This document shows, one piece after another, positions 1 to 9,793 of a stretch of DNA of 64,000 bases. Every line of letters starts with the position of its first letter. Positions within the stretch are counted from its first letter, which is position 1. The stretch is from NCBI GenBank assembly GCA_964036315.1, contig OZ038509.1:32864032-32928031 (forward strand), given 5' to 3'. The translations under genes and the position numbers were made by a program. The notes beneath the pieces are model-generated. The model made no database searches. It saw only the letters and a list, made by a program, of their open reading frames with translations, and was not told the origin of the DNA. The DNA comes from Acanthosepion esculentum. Taxonomy: Eukaryota > Mollusca > Cephalopoda > Sepiida > Sepiidae.

Positions 1-221
1 GACATGACTGCAGAAGTCAAGACCGGAGTCTGAATTCGGTTCGCCAATTCCATTTTCCACGCCGATAATCGTTGCACTAACCGCACAATTTACAAACGAC
101 ATAAACTGAACGACACTTTGTCCAATAAATTAGGAAATTAGAATTATACAATCCAAATCCAGTATATACGCATATAATGCAATCTAAAAACTTCTAAAAC
201 ACAAAACTTCACTATGACTTC

Positions 222-247
222 GTTTCACGCTTTGAAGCGATCCTCAG
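222..247 (-). other. Hammerhead-core-like motif at a presumed element end
   Basis: On the minus strand CTGAGGA is followed by a 4-bp stem (CGCT/AGCG, loop TCAA) and then GAAAC. This matches the CUGANGA...GAAA outline seen at several other element ends in this window. The position next to the stem is T/T rather than the usual G-C, so an active ribozyme is unlikely. No coding part of an element is visible nearby. Confidence 0.35.
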
Positions 248-259
248 ATGATTCACAAC

Positions 260-1939
260 GTAAAACTTGAATTTACGCTAAAAGTTTGTGTCTTGGAGGT
301 TTGGGGATTGGATTCCAGCTCTGTCGTTTTCGCAAATGTAAATTTTTACTCTCGATCATTGAGAATTTTGATACAAATTAAGATAGGATCTTCAATGGCT
401 TCAGAAGATTGAGTCCAGTTTCTTTTGTTTTTACTTTGTTGTTTTAAAGATTATATATATCAAAATATAAAGAAAGAACAGTCAGATTCATAATCCAGAG
501 TTCGTTAGTATTTATTTTTAAAAACAGTGCTCGATACACAGTAGAGAATAGTATTATAATTATTATTTAAAAATATGTATCCATCGCGACACAGAAATTA
601 CCATGTTTCGAAATAAAAACCTAAATTTTAATTTAAAGTTTGGTTTCATTTTCAAGCGATGTTGAATAATTTTCTAAAAAAATGATTTACTCTTTTTATA
701 AGCTAAATAGTATTATATAGTTTAAGTTGGTGGGGGAATGAGATTACAAAATTTTAAGGGGGTGTAGGTTCTTTTGATGAATGAGGATATAAGTATAATT
801 TAAAGTAGCAAAATAAATATCGGCTAAGGGTTAGGTGTGGGTTTGTAATTTCTGTCTTTTCATACTGGCTTCCTTAAATAAGAACGTGTCATCACTGTCT
901 GGGTTTTTAAAATACACTACAATACAAATGGCGTTTTATTTATTTTCTTATTTTATAAAATACATAGGGATTTTCTTAAAGGGGCTTTCAAATATGATTA
1001 TGTCATATTTTTTATATTTATATTTTTATTTATAAAGATCTAAAATACTATATTTATTATATTTATTGATAAACTATATCCGTTAATTTAAAATTAAAAT
1101 AGAATTTAATTACGCATGTTTTTACTTTCTTATTTTTGATCGAATAATAGATATATAATTATACAATTTTTTTATAATTATTTTTTAAAGAAAGCGTAAT
1201 ACAATGCCTACAAAAGCTATTATCTCATTTCTTTGATTTAATAAATCTTTATTTTTCAGTGTCATTTAAATATCTACATGTTCTCATTTTTTATTAGTTT
1301 CCATTTTACAGTGGATGTTTTATTTATTTCTTTTAAATTCCAAAAGTATTTGGATAGGGATATTTGGTTGCGATACTTATTATTATTATTGAAGGAAGAC
1401 AGATGTTGGCTCCATCTTAATTTAAATTCATTTCAGTGCTCCCAATATAAAAATTTTCAGTATTAGGATTCTCAATAGATGAGATAGTGCATTCGTAAAC
1501 TATAGATTCTGTGGGACATTTATTATTCAATGGACAATTTGCAGGATTCCTACAATTTTTCTTTACTATTATTTATTTTTATTTCGGGATCACTATTTCT
1601 TTGATTTTGGCTTAAGTATTTATTTAAAAATTTATTATTATGTCTTTTATAATTTTTCTTAATTTTCTGTACAACTATAACTTAATTTTAGGACATTTTT
1701 ATTAAATATTTTGCTAACTGTATTATTTCTAGGAAAATGTTTTTCAATTAAAGCAAGAAATTTATGTCCTAACTCACTACTAGCCATTTGCTTGAATGGG
1801 GGGGGGTACCAAATTATTTTTCTATTTTTCTTTTTCTCTGGTTATTTAATTAGTTTTTATATAATTACTGCCAGGGCATTTTAAAAGCTTTATTATAAAA
1901 ATTATTTTTTGTTAGCAGAATTTATACTTATTCGTTTTT
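260..1939. other. AT-rich stretch, nothing recognised
   Basis: Low-complexity AT-rich DNA with short open frames only. The frames at 835-1035 and 1278-1466 have extreme Phe/Leu/Tyr composition and no family resemblance, so I do not call them genes. A G8 run lies at 1799-1806. Confidence 0.5.
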
Positions 1940-2311
1940 CTATGGATGAAGGTATGTTTTATTATAGATTGGGGGTGATTTGACTTCGGGTGTATATATA
2001 TATAAAGGATTGGTATTAGGTTTTTTATAAGGTTGGTATATATTTTTCATTAAGTCTAATGTTATATCGGGGAAGTTTAACTTTTTAAATTTTACATTAA
2101 TAGTAACTTTCAAATTTAAGCACTTAAGTTCACTATGTATTAGTTTTCTAATATTATCAATTTTAAAGATTGTAGACGTCCTCACAACCATAAAGCCATC
2201 ATCCCTATACAGTCCAATGTCTTTAATATTAATTTTACGGTTTCGACTCAGATTATATAAAATCAATAGACGAACAATATTGGAAGACTCTGCAGAGTCC
2301 AACGATCCCAT
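1940..2311 (-). pseudogene. Penelope-like RT palm fragment
   Basis: A 123-codon frame on the minus strand that resembles the middle of a Penelope-like reverse transcriptase. The order of blocks fits: MGS-D-AE near the start, then the catalytic box GLYRDDG (about residues 33-39, both Asp present), a FPDITLDL block (the FLDV-type motif), and a YKKP...PLYIYT block (the YRKP-type motif). It lacks the fingers, thumb and any GIY-YIG nuclease, so it is an internal fragment of a dead copy. The family also appears at 17.5-18.6 kb, where this catalytic box is lost. Known: PLEs pair an RT with a GIY-YIG endonuclease. Inferred: membership, from block order. No neighbouring gene depends on it. Confidence 0.6.
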
Positions 2312-2339
2312 TGTGATATCAAAATGTTCTTCCGAATTT

Positions 2340-2570
2340 TTTAACCCCTGTTGGACGACGGCGTCGCAATGAAGAAGCGGTTATCGGCGAAAAACCAGTG
2401 CAGGAGCAAGTAGACATCTAGTTCGGCAAGCCCAGGGAAATCATGCTGTGATCTCTGCTGTTCTCCAAGGCTCCCTTGCAAATGCCGTAATTAATGTGTA
2501 TGGGTCTACACTGCGACGAAATCTGAATGATGTCAGACTTCATAGAAGAATGCCTAGAATAATCTAGCGC
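2340..2570 (+). pseudogene. Tc1-like transposase N-terminal remnant
   Basis: One forward frame reads LVRQAQGNHAVISAVL and then STLRRNLNDVRLHRRMPR. This resembles the second helix-turn-helix of Tc1-like transposases (typically TVRRRL-E-GLHGR-P). No catalytic domain or terminal repeats follow; an AT-rich stretch begins at about 2590. It is a short relic, and another paired-type HTH transposase family is possible. Confidence 0.4.
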
Positions 2571-2783
2571 TTACGAAAAAGCACAAACAAACTCTAATTT
2601 TTATTTTTTAATTAATATTTTTTATTCCATCTTTATAGAAATTCTTGAAAGTGATTGTAATTTGTTAAATAAAGGTTTTTTTAATGAATATATAGTTTAA
2701 TTAAGATTTGTTGATTACTGTAATAAAGAGACAATTTTCTAAACATTATCCTAGGGGTTCAGTTATTTTACACAGCACTGTGT

Positions 2784-2787
<4 letters not shown>

Positions 2788-2853
<66 letters not shown>
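2788..2853. repeat. (TA)n microsatellite
   Basis: Uninterrupted TA dinucleotide run. It yields artefactual Tyr-Ile reading frames. Confidence 0.98.
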
Positions 2854-2855
<2 letters not shown>

Positions 2856-3157
2856 CTCAGATATTTGTTTGTTTTTTAGTATTAAGATGCTTACATCAAT
2901 GCTACCTAGGTTTGCCTGGCTCCTTAAGATTATTCTAGTTTATCGCTCTACTTAGCGTACTGAACACTCTAAGTTTTTGTCTTTTTAATCGTTTGGTTTT
3001 TTTGTTCTTTGGACTTGGAGCTTAAGCACTTGACGATTCGTTCTCGTATTGTGTTAATGTTCTTCGTTCTTTCTTTTTTATTTCCAATTTTTTCCTCCGG
3101 TACCGATTTGTTCTTCTACAAGTTGAGTTATCCGAGGTTATACAAACGAGTACTAGC

Positions 3158-3298
<141 letters not shown>

Positions 3299-3550
3299 CA
3301 TGCGAATTTGCCCATTGCTATACGTGATGAACTATCTCCAGGATCCCCCGTAGACAGTAAAATCCACAGGTGCTCAAGTCATTTATAAAAATGCTAAACT
3401 ATTTGCATATAACCAAATTCTAGAATATTTTCATAATCTACAGGTCACTTATAATGTTCATTCTTAATACCAAATTCTGCTGTTATACTTTAGAGATGGA
3501 CAAAACGTATTGGTAGAAAGTCGACTTCCGAAGGAAAAAAAAATATAAAA

Positions 3551-3670
3551 ATATTTTATCATCAAAATATTTGTACTATTAGTAAGAAATATATTTTATC
3601 ATCAAAATATTTGTACTATTAGTAAGAAATATATTTTATCATCAAAATATTTTTACTATTAGTACTTAAT
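3551..3670. repeat. 40-bp tandem repeat, three copies
   Basis: Three consecutive 40-bp units start at 3551, 3591 and 3631. The first two are identical. The third differs by a G to T change and diverges at its end. A partial unit precedes them. Confidence 0.9.
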
Positions 3671-4118
3671 AATTAAGAAAATTGTTTAAAATTGTAACAA
3701 TCAAAGATATTTGCAAAAAAGATAGTGAAAAACGTAGCTTACCTGTAAACAAACAAAGAAATAATAATAATAATTTCCATTAGAAAAATATTTTGAGAGA
3801 GAAAGCTGGATTTTAAAAATATACCAATATCAACTGATTATTGGATGTTTATAATATTTTCGGTACCACGTATTTAATAACAAACGAAATTTGGAATAAA
3901 AAATTCTACTCCAAATTTCTGGAGAAAAAACATAAAGAAAATATGAACAAAACATAAATAGCGAACGAAGAGGCGAAATGAACAACGCTCTAAAATCAAG
4001 TGGCAGGGAGAGACACGGCACTTCATTGGTGCGGAGTCAGGTTTGAGGTTAATTTAAGGTTTTATTATTTCAAATCCACGATTGATTGAATCCACATGTG
4101 ATAACCGCTGCTTCAAAG

Positions 4119-4120
4119 GG

Positions 4121-4198
<78 letters not shown>
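4119..4198. repeat. (ATCT)n microsatellite
   Basis: About 20 tetranucleotide units. Similar ATCT arrays occur at 40.2 and 53.5 kb. Confidence 0.97.
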
Positions 4199-4667
4199 CT
4201 GCGTGTGAGTTTGCTTGTATGTTCACACAGAAGACAAACACTCGGAATCTCTGCTTTTTGGCTGATTTCCTATTTTCTTCTCAATTCCATACTAAGAAAT
4301 TTTAGAGCAAGCCATAATTTTCCCCGAGAAGTGTGCTGTCATGCTGTCTCGAGACTCAATCTTTGAAAAATGGTTGTTTACAGTTCTTGGTAGATAAGAA
4401 ATAATTGATGAGAACAGTTGGTTCTGAAGTCGGACACACTGGATATCGGCAGAGGAAGTCGTAAATATTCGAAACTCTGGCAGAGGATGGAATAAATAAC
4501 CAAAGTAATTTTCGATTCAATGAATTGATTTCATTTTAAACAAAGATTACATGTATGATTTTGCTCGACTACTTTAGACAATCTCGGACAATATCAAGAA
4601 CTAAATTTTGTCAGCATCAAAGACCGAAACTTTGTTCCTACAAGTTGGCATTAAGGAAAACAAAAAG

Positions 4668-4918
4668 AACACATACTTAGAATCAGTGACCATTGAAGTT
4701 TCTGGGAAACATAAAAGAGGAAAGAGGGATTGGAGAATTTGACATTCGCAAGGCATACTGAAGGCAAGAAGCGTAGAAAGAAACATACTTGTGCATGTGT
4801 AAATGGATGGATAGTACAGGCAGTGGGAGAGATAATAAAAAGACAAACATTATTAAGAGCTACAAAGGACAGGAAGATGTGGTGGTATACAATCGGCCGC
4901 ATGCCGAAGGACATGGCA
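4668..4918 (+). pseudogene. LINE RT C-terminal tail, copy 1
   Basis: A 5'-truncated piece of a non-LTR retrotransposon reading frame. Recognisable blocks are a degenerate RQLKFLGHIMRKE-type stretch (FLGNIKEE here), LTFARHTEGKK, CVNGWIVQAVGEI and KRQTLLRATKDRKMWW. The same order recurs in seven other places (26.0, 32.5, 36.1, 44.6, 50.2, 60.4 and 62.5 kb), and most of them stop at nearly the same 3' point shortly after the RATKDR block. The shared 3' end with variable 5' ends is the signature of target-primed reverse transcription. I cannot assign the LINE clade from the tail alone. Confidence 0.6.
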
Positions 4919-5154
4919 TATAAAAGAACGCATTTCAAATTTATATATACAGTCAACGACGAAATACACCCTTCAATTTTGAATATTTTTATCAATTTCT
5001 TAGAATCTAATGGCCGTATGATGCTAGGTTTTTTATATATTAATAACCACAAAAAAAAAAAAAGGATCATAACACTCAATTTTCAGAACAGTAGCTTAAA
5101 TACAACATATTTTCGTACAGTATGAAAAATAGAAAAAAATGAACAATTTTCACA

Positions 5155-5290
5155 ATATTAATAGTCAATAGCATGGCCTCTCATCTTTATAACTTGCTGC
5201 AATCATTTTCTGAAGTTTTTGATGAGATTTGAAAAAATATTTTCTGGGATTTTCTTCCATTTTTTCAATAATTTCATCGTTGTCTGTACG
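5155..5290 (-). pseudogene. Tc1-like transposase C-terminal remnant
   Basis: On the minus strand two overlapping frames give KWKKIPENIFSNLI and KLQKMIAASYKDERPCY before a stop. Joined by a frameshift they resemble the end of Tc1-like transposases (W-x-IP...NLI...R...VI...G...Y). The upstream DDE core is not found. The call rests on a short weak match. Confidence 0.35.
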
Positions 5291-5429
5291 CATGCTGTAC
5301 GTCTGTGTAGAACGAGTTCACAGAGCTTGACAATACCAAACAATTGCTGATGTATTAAATGCTTTATGTGTACGCCCCTGTCCTTCTTGTCATATCACTT
5401 TATCAGTAAATAGATACTTGTTACAAATG

Positions 5430-5880
5430 ATGGAAACAAATAGAAGGATGTCCCGAAACGAGGATTGAACTCATATTAAACGATCTGCAACAATATAATT
5501 CTAAACAACGAGTCTGTATTTTTCAGCACGCACACCTCGCTTCCGAATATGACACAAGATCGAAGTTCGGCAATCGGTCAGTTATGTGCCATGCGTGATA
5601 CACGCTTAATCGATCATGTATTTTTCGATACATGATTGACGAGGCAAATTTTTTTCCTGCAGTATTTTTTCTACGGTAGACCAGTTGCCATCCAAGGCTA
5701 TAGAACCCGTTCTGTCCTGCTATTTACCCATTACCTGCAATACCGTGGAATAATTGCCCAAACCCTTCAGCACTTCCCCTTTTGAGGACACCTCAGGCAC
5801 CGGGTAGTAAACCCAAGCCCCTCCCGTAGGAGAGTTACTTCCTGGGGGAAGGCTTCCTGGTGCTTGGGCTGAAAAAATGT
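5430..5880 (-). repeat. SINE-like remnants
   Basis: The minus strand carries a B-box-like GAGTTCAATCC near 5470. A tail at about 5673-5760 matches the SINE tail at 58.77 kb (both read GTTGCCA/C-CCAAGGCTATA on the plus strand). A GC-richer piece at 5760-5880 has short inverted repeats around CCCAAGC/GCTTGGG. I cannot place exact ends. Confidence 0.4.
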
Positions 5881-6355
5881 TTACCCTCCCCGACCCCCGA
5901 AAAGTCTGAGAAGAGATACTGTATAATTATGATGAGTAGGATGCTGCTAGCGTTAAAGTAAATCGTTCCGCACTTTTACTGACATCGGTCTCAAAGTATT
6001 ATATATTTATCACTTCAATGGGCGGATCTCTTCCTAGAAACGAGACATTCCGTTTTTCACAATCCATAGCAATTGCCGAACATCTCCCGCGTTTGCAATA
6101 TAACAAGGAATATATAATTTTTTAGGCAAAGGATACCAGGCTGCTAATATATGGATTTGTATTTCTTTTGTTTTGTGTTGAGTTTCTTTGTATATATATT
6201 TAATTTTAATAATTTAAAATGTTCAACTCTATTGCAACAATAGAATAAATTGTATCCAGAAAAAATCTGGGTGACGCATGCAGAAAATATAAACAATACA
6301 ATTGTAAAATTACTTAAATATTACTGTCACTGGATAAAATAGTGTATATTTTCGC

Positions 6356-6413
6356 TCTCTATCTCTCTCTTTCCCCCCTCTCGCTTTATTCTTGCTCTTT
6401 TTCTCGCTCTCTC

Positions 6414-6496
<83 letters not shown>
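6356..6496. repeat. CT/CTAT/TA compound microsatellite
   Basis: Pyrimidine-rich CT and CTAT runs followed by about 30 bp of TA. Confidence 0.95.
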
Positions 6497-6499
<3 letters not shown>

Positions 6500-6960
6500 G
6501 GTAAAATGATTGGCTCCCTGTATTGCTCCAGTAAGTGCCTGGTTCCTCATGCTATCCTCTAACTTTATAAGAGCCAGATCAGGCCAACAATGAAGTATTG
6601 TTGCCATATTTGGACAGAAGCTACCCACACCTCGCTTTTTCAGTCTTGATAGTGTCCAAAAGCGTCTCCGAGTCCTTGTGGGTGAAGAACTGTTTCCCTC
6701 ACTCCAACCTCTCGCACACTGCTTTATTGCTACTACAACGGAAATTGCTCGGACAAATATCATCCTTCACGGCTAGGATGCGCCATGCTACTTACATAGC
6801 AGAAACATACTCAACTTCCCTCCGTATTCCATCAGTGAGAAATAAGTTCCACTTAAACAACTTCGCGAATCACTGTCCTATGGAACTCTCTAGAGGATGT
6901 TTCCCGATCCCAACATTTTAAAAGTGTTCAAGTCCGTGAACAATAAGGCCAACATAAAGC
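6500..6960 (+). pseudogene. LINE RT C-terminal remnant (second family)
   Basis: A broken forward frame contains LYKSQIRPTMKYCCHIWT, then VQKRLRVLVGEELFPSLQPL, and after frameshifts a RGCFPIP-type end. The RP-x-MEYC-H-W block followed by a Q-R block is known from the C-terminal region of many LINE-encoded reverse transcriptases. A related fragment lies on the minus strand at 49.24-49.42 kb (IRPSIEHCCQI). No catalytic domain remains here, and the unit begins directly after a TA microsatellite. Clade unassigned. Confidence 0.6.
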
Positions 6961-7103
6961 AGCAACAGACTGAACACAATCTTCAGAGAAATGAAAATTC
7001 TGTTCAACAATGAAAGAGGCTTGGTTTTGAATTCAGTGTCCACTTTTATATTTACATATGCAAAGATCTCTGATATTGAGTACTTTTAACCAAAGCTTTT
7101 GTT

Positions 7104-7449
7104 ATAACCCGGATATAAGAGACCCGGATATAAGAGAGATTTTCTCTGGTCCCAAATTAGAGCCGGTGTTAATGTATATACAGTGTAACCCGGATATAAG
7201 AGAGTTGTCGGGACCGGAGAAGAAGTATCTTATATCCGGGTTTCTTTTATATCCGGGTTTGGTCTATTTTGTTTAGGTAAGTATGGCTCTAATTTGGGAC
7301 CAGAGAAAATCTCCCTCATATCCGGGTTTATCTTATATCTGGGTCTCTTATATCCGGGTTACACTGTATAATAGACCAAACCCGGATATAAGAGAAACCC
7401 GGATATAAGATACTTCTTCTCCGGTCCCGACAACTCTTATATCCGGGTT

Positions 7450-7452
<3 letters not shown>
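7104..7452. mobile_element. TA-target MITE, interrupted by a sister copy
   Basis: Terminal sequences built around CCCGGATATAAGAG lie at 7106-7166 and, inverted, at 7371-7452. They are interrupted at 7181-7366 by an element of the same family in opposite orientation. The outer left end has lost its CAGTGT tip, and the right end runs into a (TA)n array. The terminal sequence and TA target suit a Tc1/mariner/pogo-type miniature element. No transposase is encoded. Confidence 0.7.
7181..7366. mobile_element. 186-bp MITE nested in its own kind
   Basis: The element starts CAGTGTAACCCGGATATAAG and ends with its inverted counterpart, CTTATATCCGGGTTACACTG. TA lies immediately outside on both sides (7179-7180 and 7367-7368). 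Internal parts match the outer element in reverse orientation. Confidence 0.8.
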
Positions 7453-7489
<37 letters not shown>

Positions 7490-7530
7490 TGTGTGTGTGT
7501 ATGTGTGCAAGCGCGCGTGTGCGCGTGTGT
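7453..7530. repeat. (TA)n with TG/GC-rich extension
   Basis: TA run followed by an impure TG/CG run with alternating purine-pyrimidine character. Confidence 0.9.
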
Positions 7531-7749
7531 GCGATTTTAATAGGAATTAGACATGAAAAATCTCTATTCTTACCTTTAATTAAATAGCAGGATGTCAAAC
7601 AGCCTTAAAACTTACCTGAAATTAGATAAAGATACTTTTAATACTATTAACATCACATACATAAACACACACATTTCATATTTTAAACCATTAATAAACA
7701 AATCAGAAGATTATGAAATAATCAGAAATTAAATTCATATTTATATGTA

Positions 7750-7787
7750 CACCCCCCCCCCACACACACGCACGCACGCACGCACAG
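7750..7787. repeat. C10 run with CA and GCAC repeats
   Basis: A ten-base C run, then CACACACA and four GCAC-type units. Confidence 0.9.
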
Positions 7788-7910
7788 AGACAAAACCATA
7801 AATGTTCATTTGTTTCAAATGTGCAAATATTAACCAAGGAATATATGTTTATTTGCTTAGATAAGAAAATAGATAAGAAATAACCCGCGAACATTCTGGA
7901 TTTTTTGCTG

Positions 7911-8107
7911 ACTGATAACTAGCGATTAAATGATTTTTAAGGAAATTTAAAAGCAAAGTGTTACCCGAAAGTTAATGGTGGGGACATAAGGTCAGAATTA
8001 CAGCGTATTTTTTGTTCTGACTTTATGTTCCTCCCCATTAATTTTCGGAAAAGAAGTAAGACTTTGTTTTTAAATTTCCTTAAAAATCATTTAATCGCCA
8101 GTTACTT
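7911..8107. mobile_element. Foldback element, about 90-bp inverted arms
   Basis: The left arm (7911-7997) and right arm (8015-8107) are near-complementary, sharing among others AGTTAATGG/CCATTAATT, GTCAGAA/TTCTGAC and a run around GATTTTTAAGGAAATTTAAA. A CTGAAGA...GAAAG motif follows just outside at 8115. A non-coding foldback or the inverted terminus of a PLE are both possible. Confidence 0.65.
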
Positions 8108-8297
8108 ACCATCGCCTGAAGAAATACAATCATAGTATTGAAGCATGAAAGCTTTCGTGTAGCGAGTTCAAAATGTTTTTATTATAATAAAAATATACTA
8201 ATAATATATTGCTCTACTTTGTATTGAGCACTTTTTGAAAAGTAAATGCTACGAAAAGTGGAATTTTACTCTATCTGTTTTTTTTCTCTCATTTGGG

Positions 8298-8320
8298 TCT
8301 CTCTCTCTCTCTCTCTCTCC

Positions 8321-8391
<71 letters not shown>
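8298..8391. repeat. (TC)n-(TA)n microsatellite
   Basis: A short TC run followed by about 66 bp of TA that abuts the left end of the PLE copy at 8393. Confidence 0.95.
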
Positions 8392-8392
<1 letters not shown>

Positions 8393-8393
<1 letters not shown>

Positions 8394-9235
8394 GGCAGTA
8401 TATTTCAAACATATTTGGTTAAATAATTTAGACATATCATGTCGATTACTTTTCGTTGTGATCCTTTCAGGTTCGTGGATTTTTTAAATTTTTTTAGAAA
8501 AATGAGTAAAAAGTACCAAAATTTTCTTTCGAATAGTTTTTATTTTCTCAATTACTTTCAATCTTATCTGAGAATATCCTAATTTTCTTTTGCTCATACG
8601 TATATATATTTTTCTAATAAGCATCTAAGGACTTTGCTGCTATACTCATAGTTGACTTTATTTATTTTAGACTTTAACTTTCTTATATAAAGGGCTTCAA
8701 GGATTTTTAGTTTTTGCTTGTTATTTTTATGTAATATAGATGTATTTTCAACTAATATCTGTCTAATCTGTGAGTGTGGGCATGAGTGCGCTTTTAAGTG
8801 CTGATATATTGAGCTATATTCAGCCAAATGAAATGTAAGTCTTTTTGTTAGCTTCGTCGTAGTAAAGCCAACGTACATATTGACATTTATATCAGAGATA
8901 CAATCTCCTAAATTTACTTCTCTTATACTCGGAAAACCCAAAAGGTCACGAGAAGTTTGAATTTTGAAATCTAGAACGCTGCATAAACAGTAAAAAAACG
9001 AATAGTTGAAATGTTTTAAATTCACAGAAACGCATACATACTCACAGACAATTTAACCCCCTGAAGATGGTCTCAAATGAGATTGAAATTACTTTTGAAA
9101 ATAAAAACTATTTGAAAGAACATTTTGGTATTTTTTTACTCAATTTTCTAAGTCTACAACAAATGAATGCGCGAACTTCAAACGATTGTTAACGAATGAC
9201 ATGACTAAAATATTTAACCAAACCTGTTTAAATAT
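8393..9235 (-). mobile_element. Penelope-like element copy with inverted flanks
   Basis: A central coding remnant (8594-9025) is flanked by inverted repeats: about 8393-8580 on the left and 9058-9235 on the right. Reverse-complementing the left flank gives the same order of blocks as the right flank: GAAAGTAATTGAGAAAATAA, then TTTTGGTA, TTTCTAA, GACATGATATG and TTTAACCAAA. Both outer edges run into TA-rich sequence. Inverted terminal repeats around a truncated ORF are typical of Penelope-like insertions. Related ends without coding sequence are at 41.02-41.28 and 56.58-56.87 kb. Confidence 0.7.
8594..9025 (-). pseudogene. PLE GIY-YIG endonuclease remnant
   Basis: A 143-codon minus frame. The region CISDINVNMYVGFTTTKLTK is in the place of the second half of a GIY-YIG domain (typically YVG-T...L..R...H). 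It is followed by LTFHLAEYSSIYQHLKAH and the conserved tail LKILEALYIRKLKSKIN. The first GIY motif is not clear. Known: GIY-YIG nucleases of PLEs nick DNA for target-primed reverse transcription. The RT domain is missing, so this copy is 5'-truncated. The frame may start upstream of the Met chosen. Confidence 0.65.
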
Positions 9236-9263
9236 ATATATATATATACAGACTAATTACATT

Positions 9264-9332
<69 letters not shown>
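9232..9332. repeat. (TA)n and (CA)n microsatellites
   Basis: A short TA run at the PLE edge and, after about 20 bp, a CA array of about 66 bp. Confidence 0.95.
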
Positions 9333-9338
<6 letters not shown>

Positions 9339-9486
9339 TAAATTAATAAAAATAAATATAAATTTTGCCTCACGAGTAGCACAACTCTGAATTTCATTGA
9401 CGATTGCATTGTGCATGAAACTCAGAGTTATGCTGCGGGTGAAGAAAAAAATTGTATATTCATTATTATTATAAATTATATCATTT

Positions 9487-9487
<1 letters not shown>

Positions 9488-9522
<35 letters not shown>
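9488..9522. repeat. (TA)n microsatellite
   Basis: Simple TA run. The surrounding 9333-9790 holds nothing else I recognise. Confidence 0.95.
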
Positions 9523-9525
<3 letters not shown>

Positions 9526-9793
9526 GTTATGATGTTCTGACTTTTTCAAAATAAATGATTTCCTCTATCATAATTCGGTGAACATTTTTTAAAAATATTG
9601 AACATTGAAAATATACTAGAACTTTCTTTAACATTATAGAACTTCCTGGAGCCTTCTAGAACTTTCTTGAAATTTATGACGAGCATTTTGTGGGACTATA
9701 TAAATATTTTTTTGTTTAAAGTATATAAGCTTCCTGATTGAGCAACGCTGATTGATTTGTTGAAAGATCTCAAAGTATTCATTTTTAATCATA

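Noticed and set aside
9061..9088. Active hammerhead ribozyme at the PLE end
   Set aside because: CTGAAGA and GAAA are present, but helix II needs a bulged T and two G-T pairs, and no cleavage-site strand was found.
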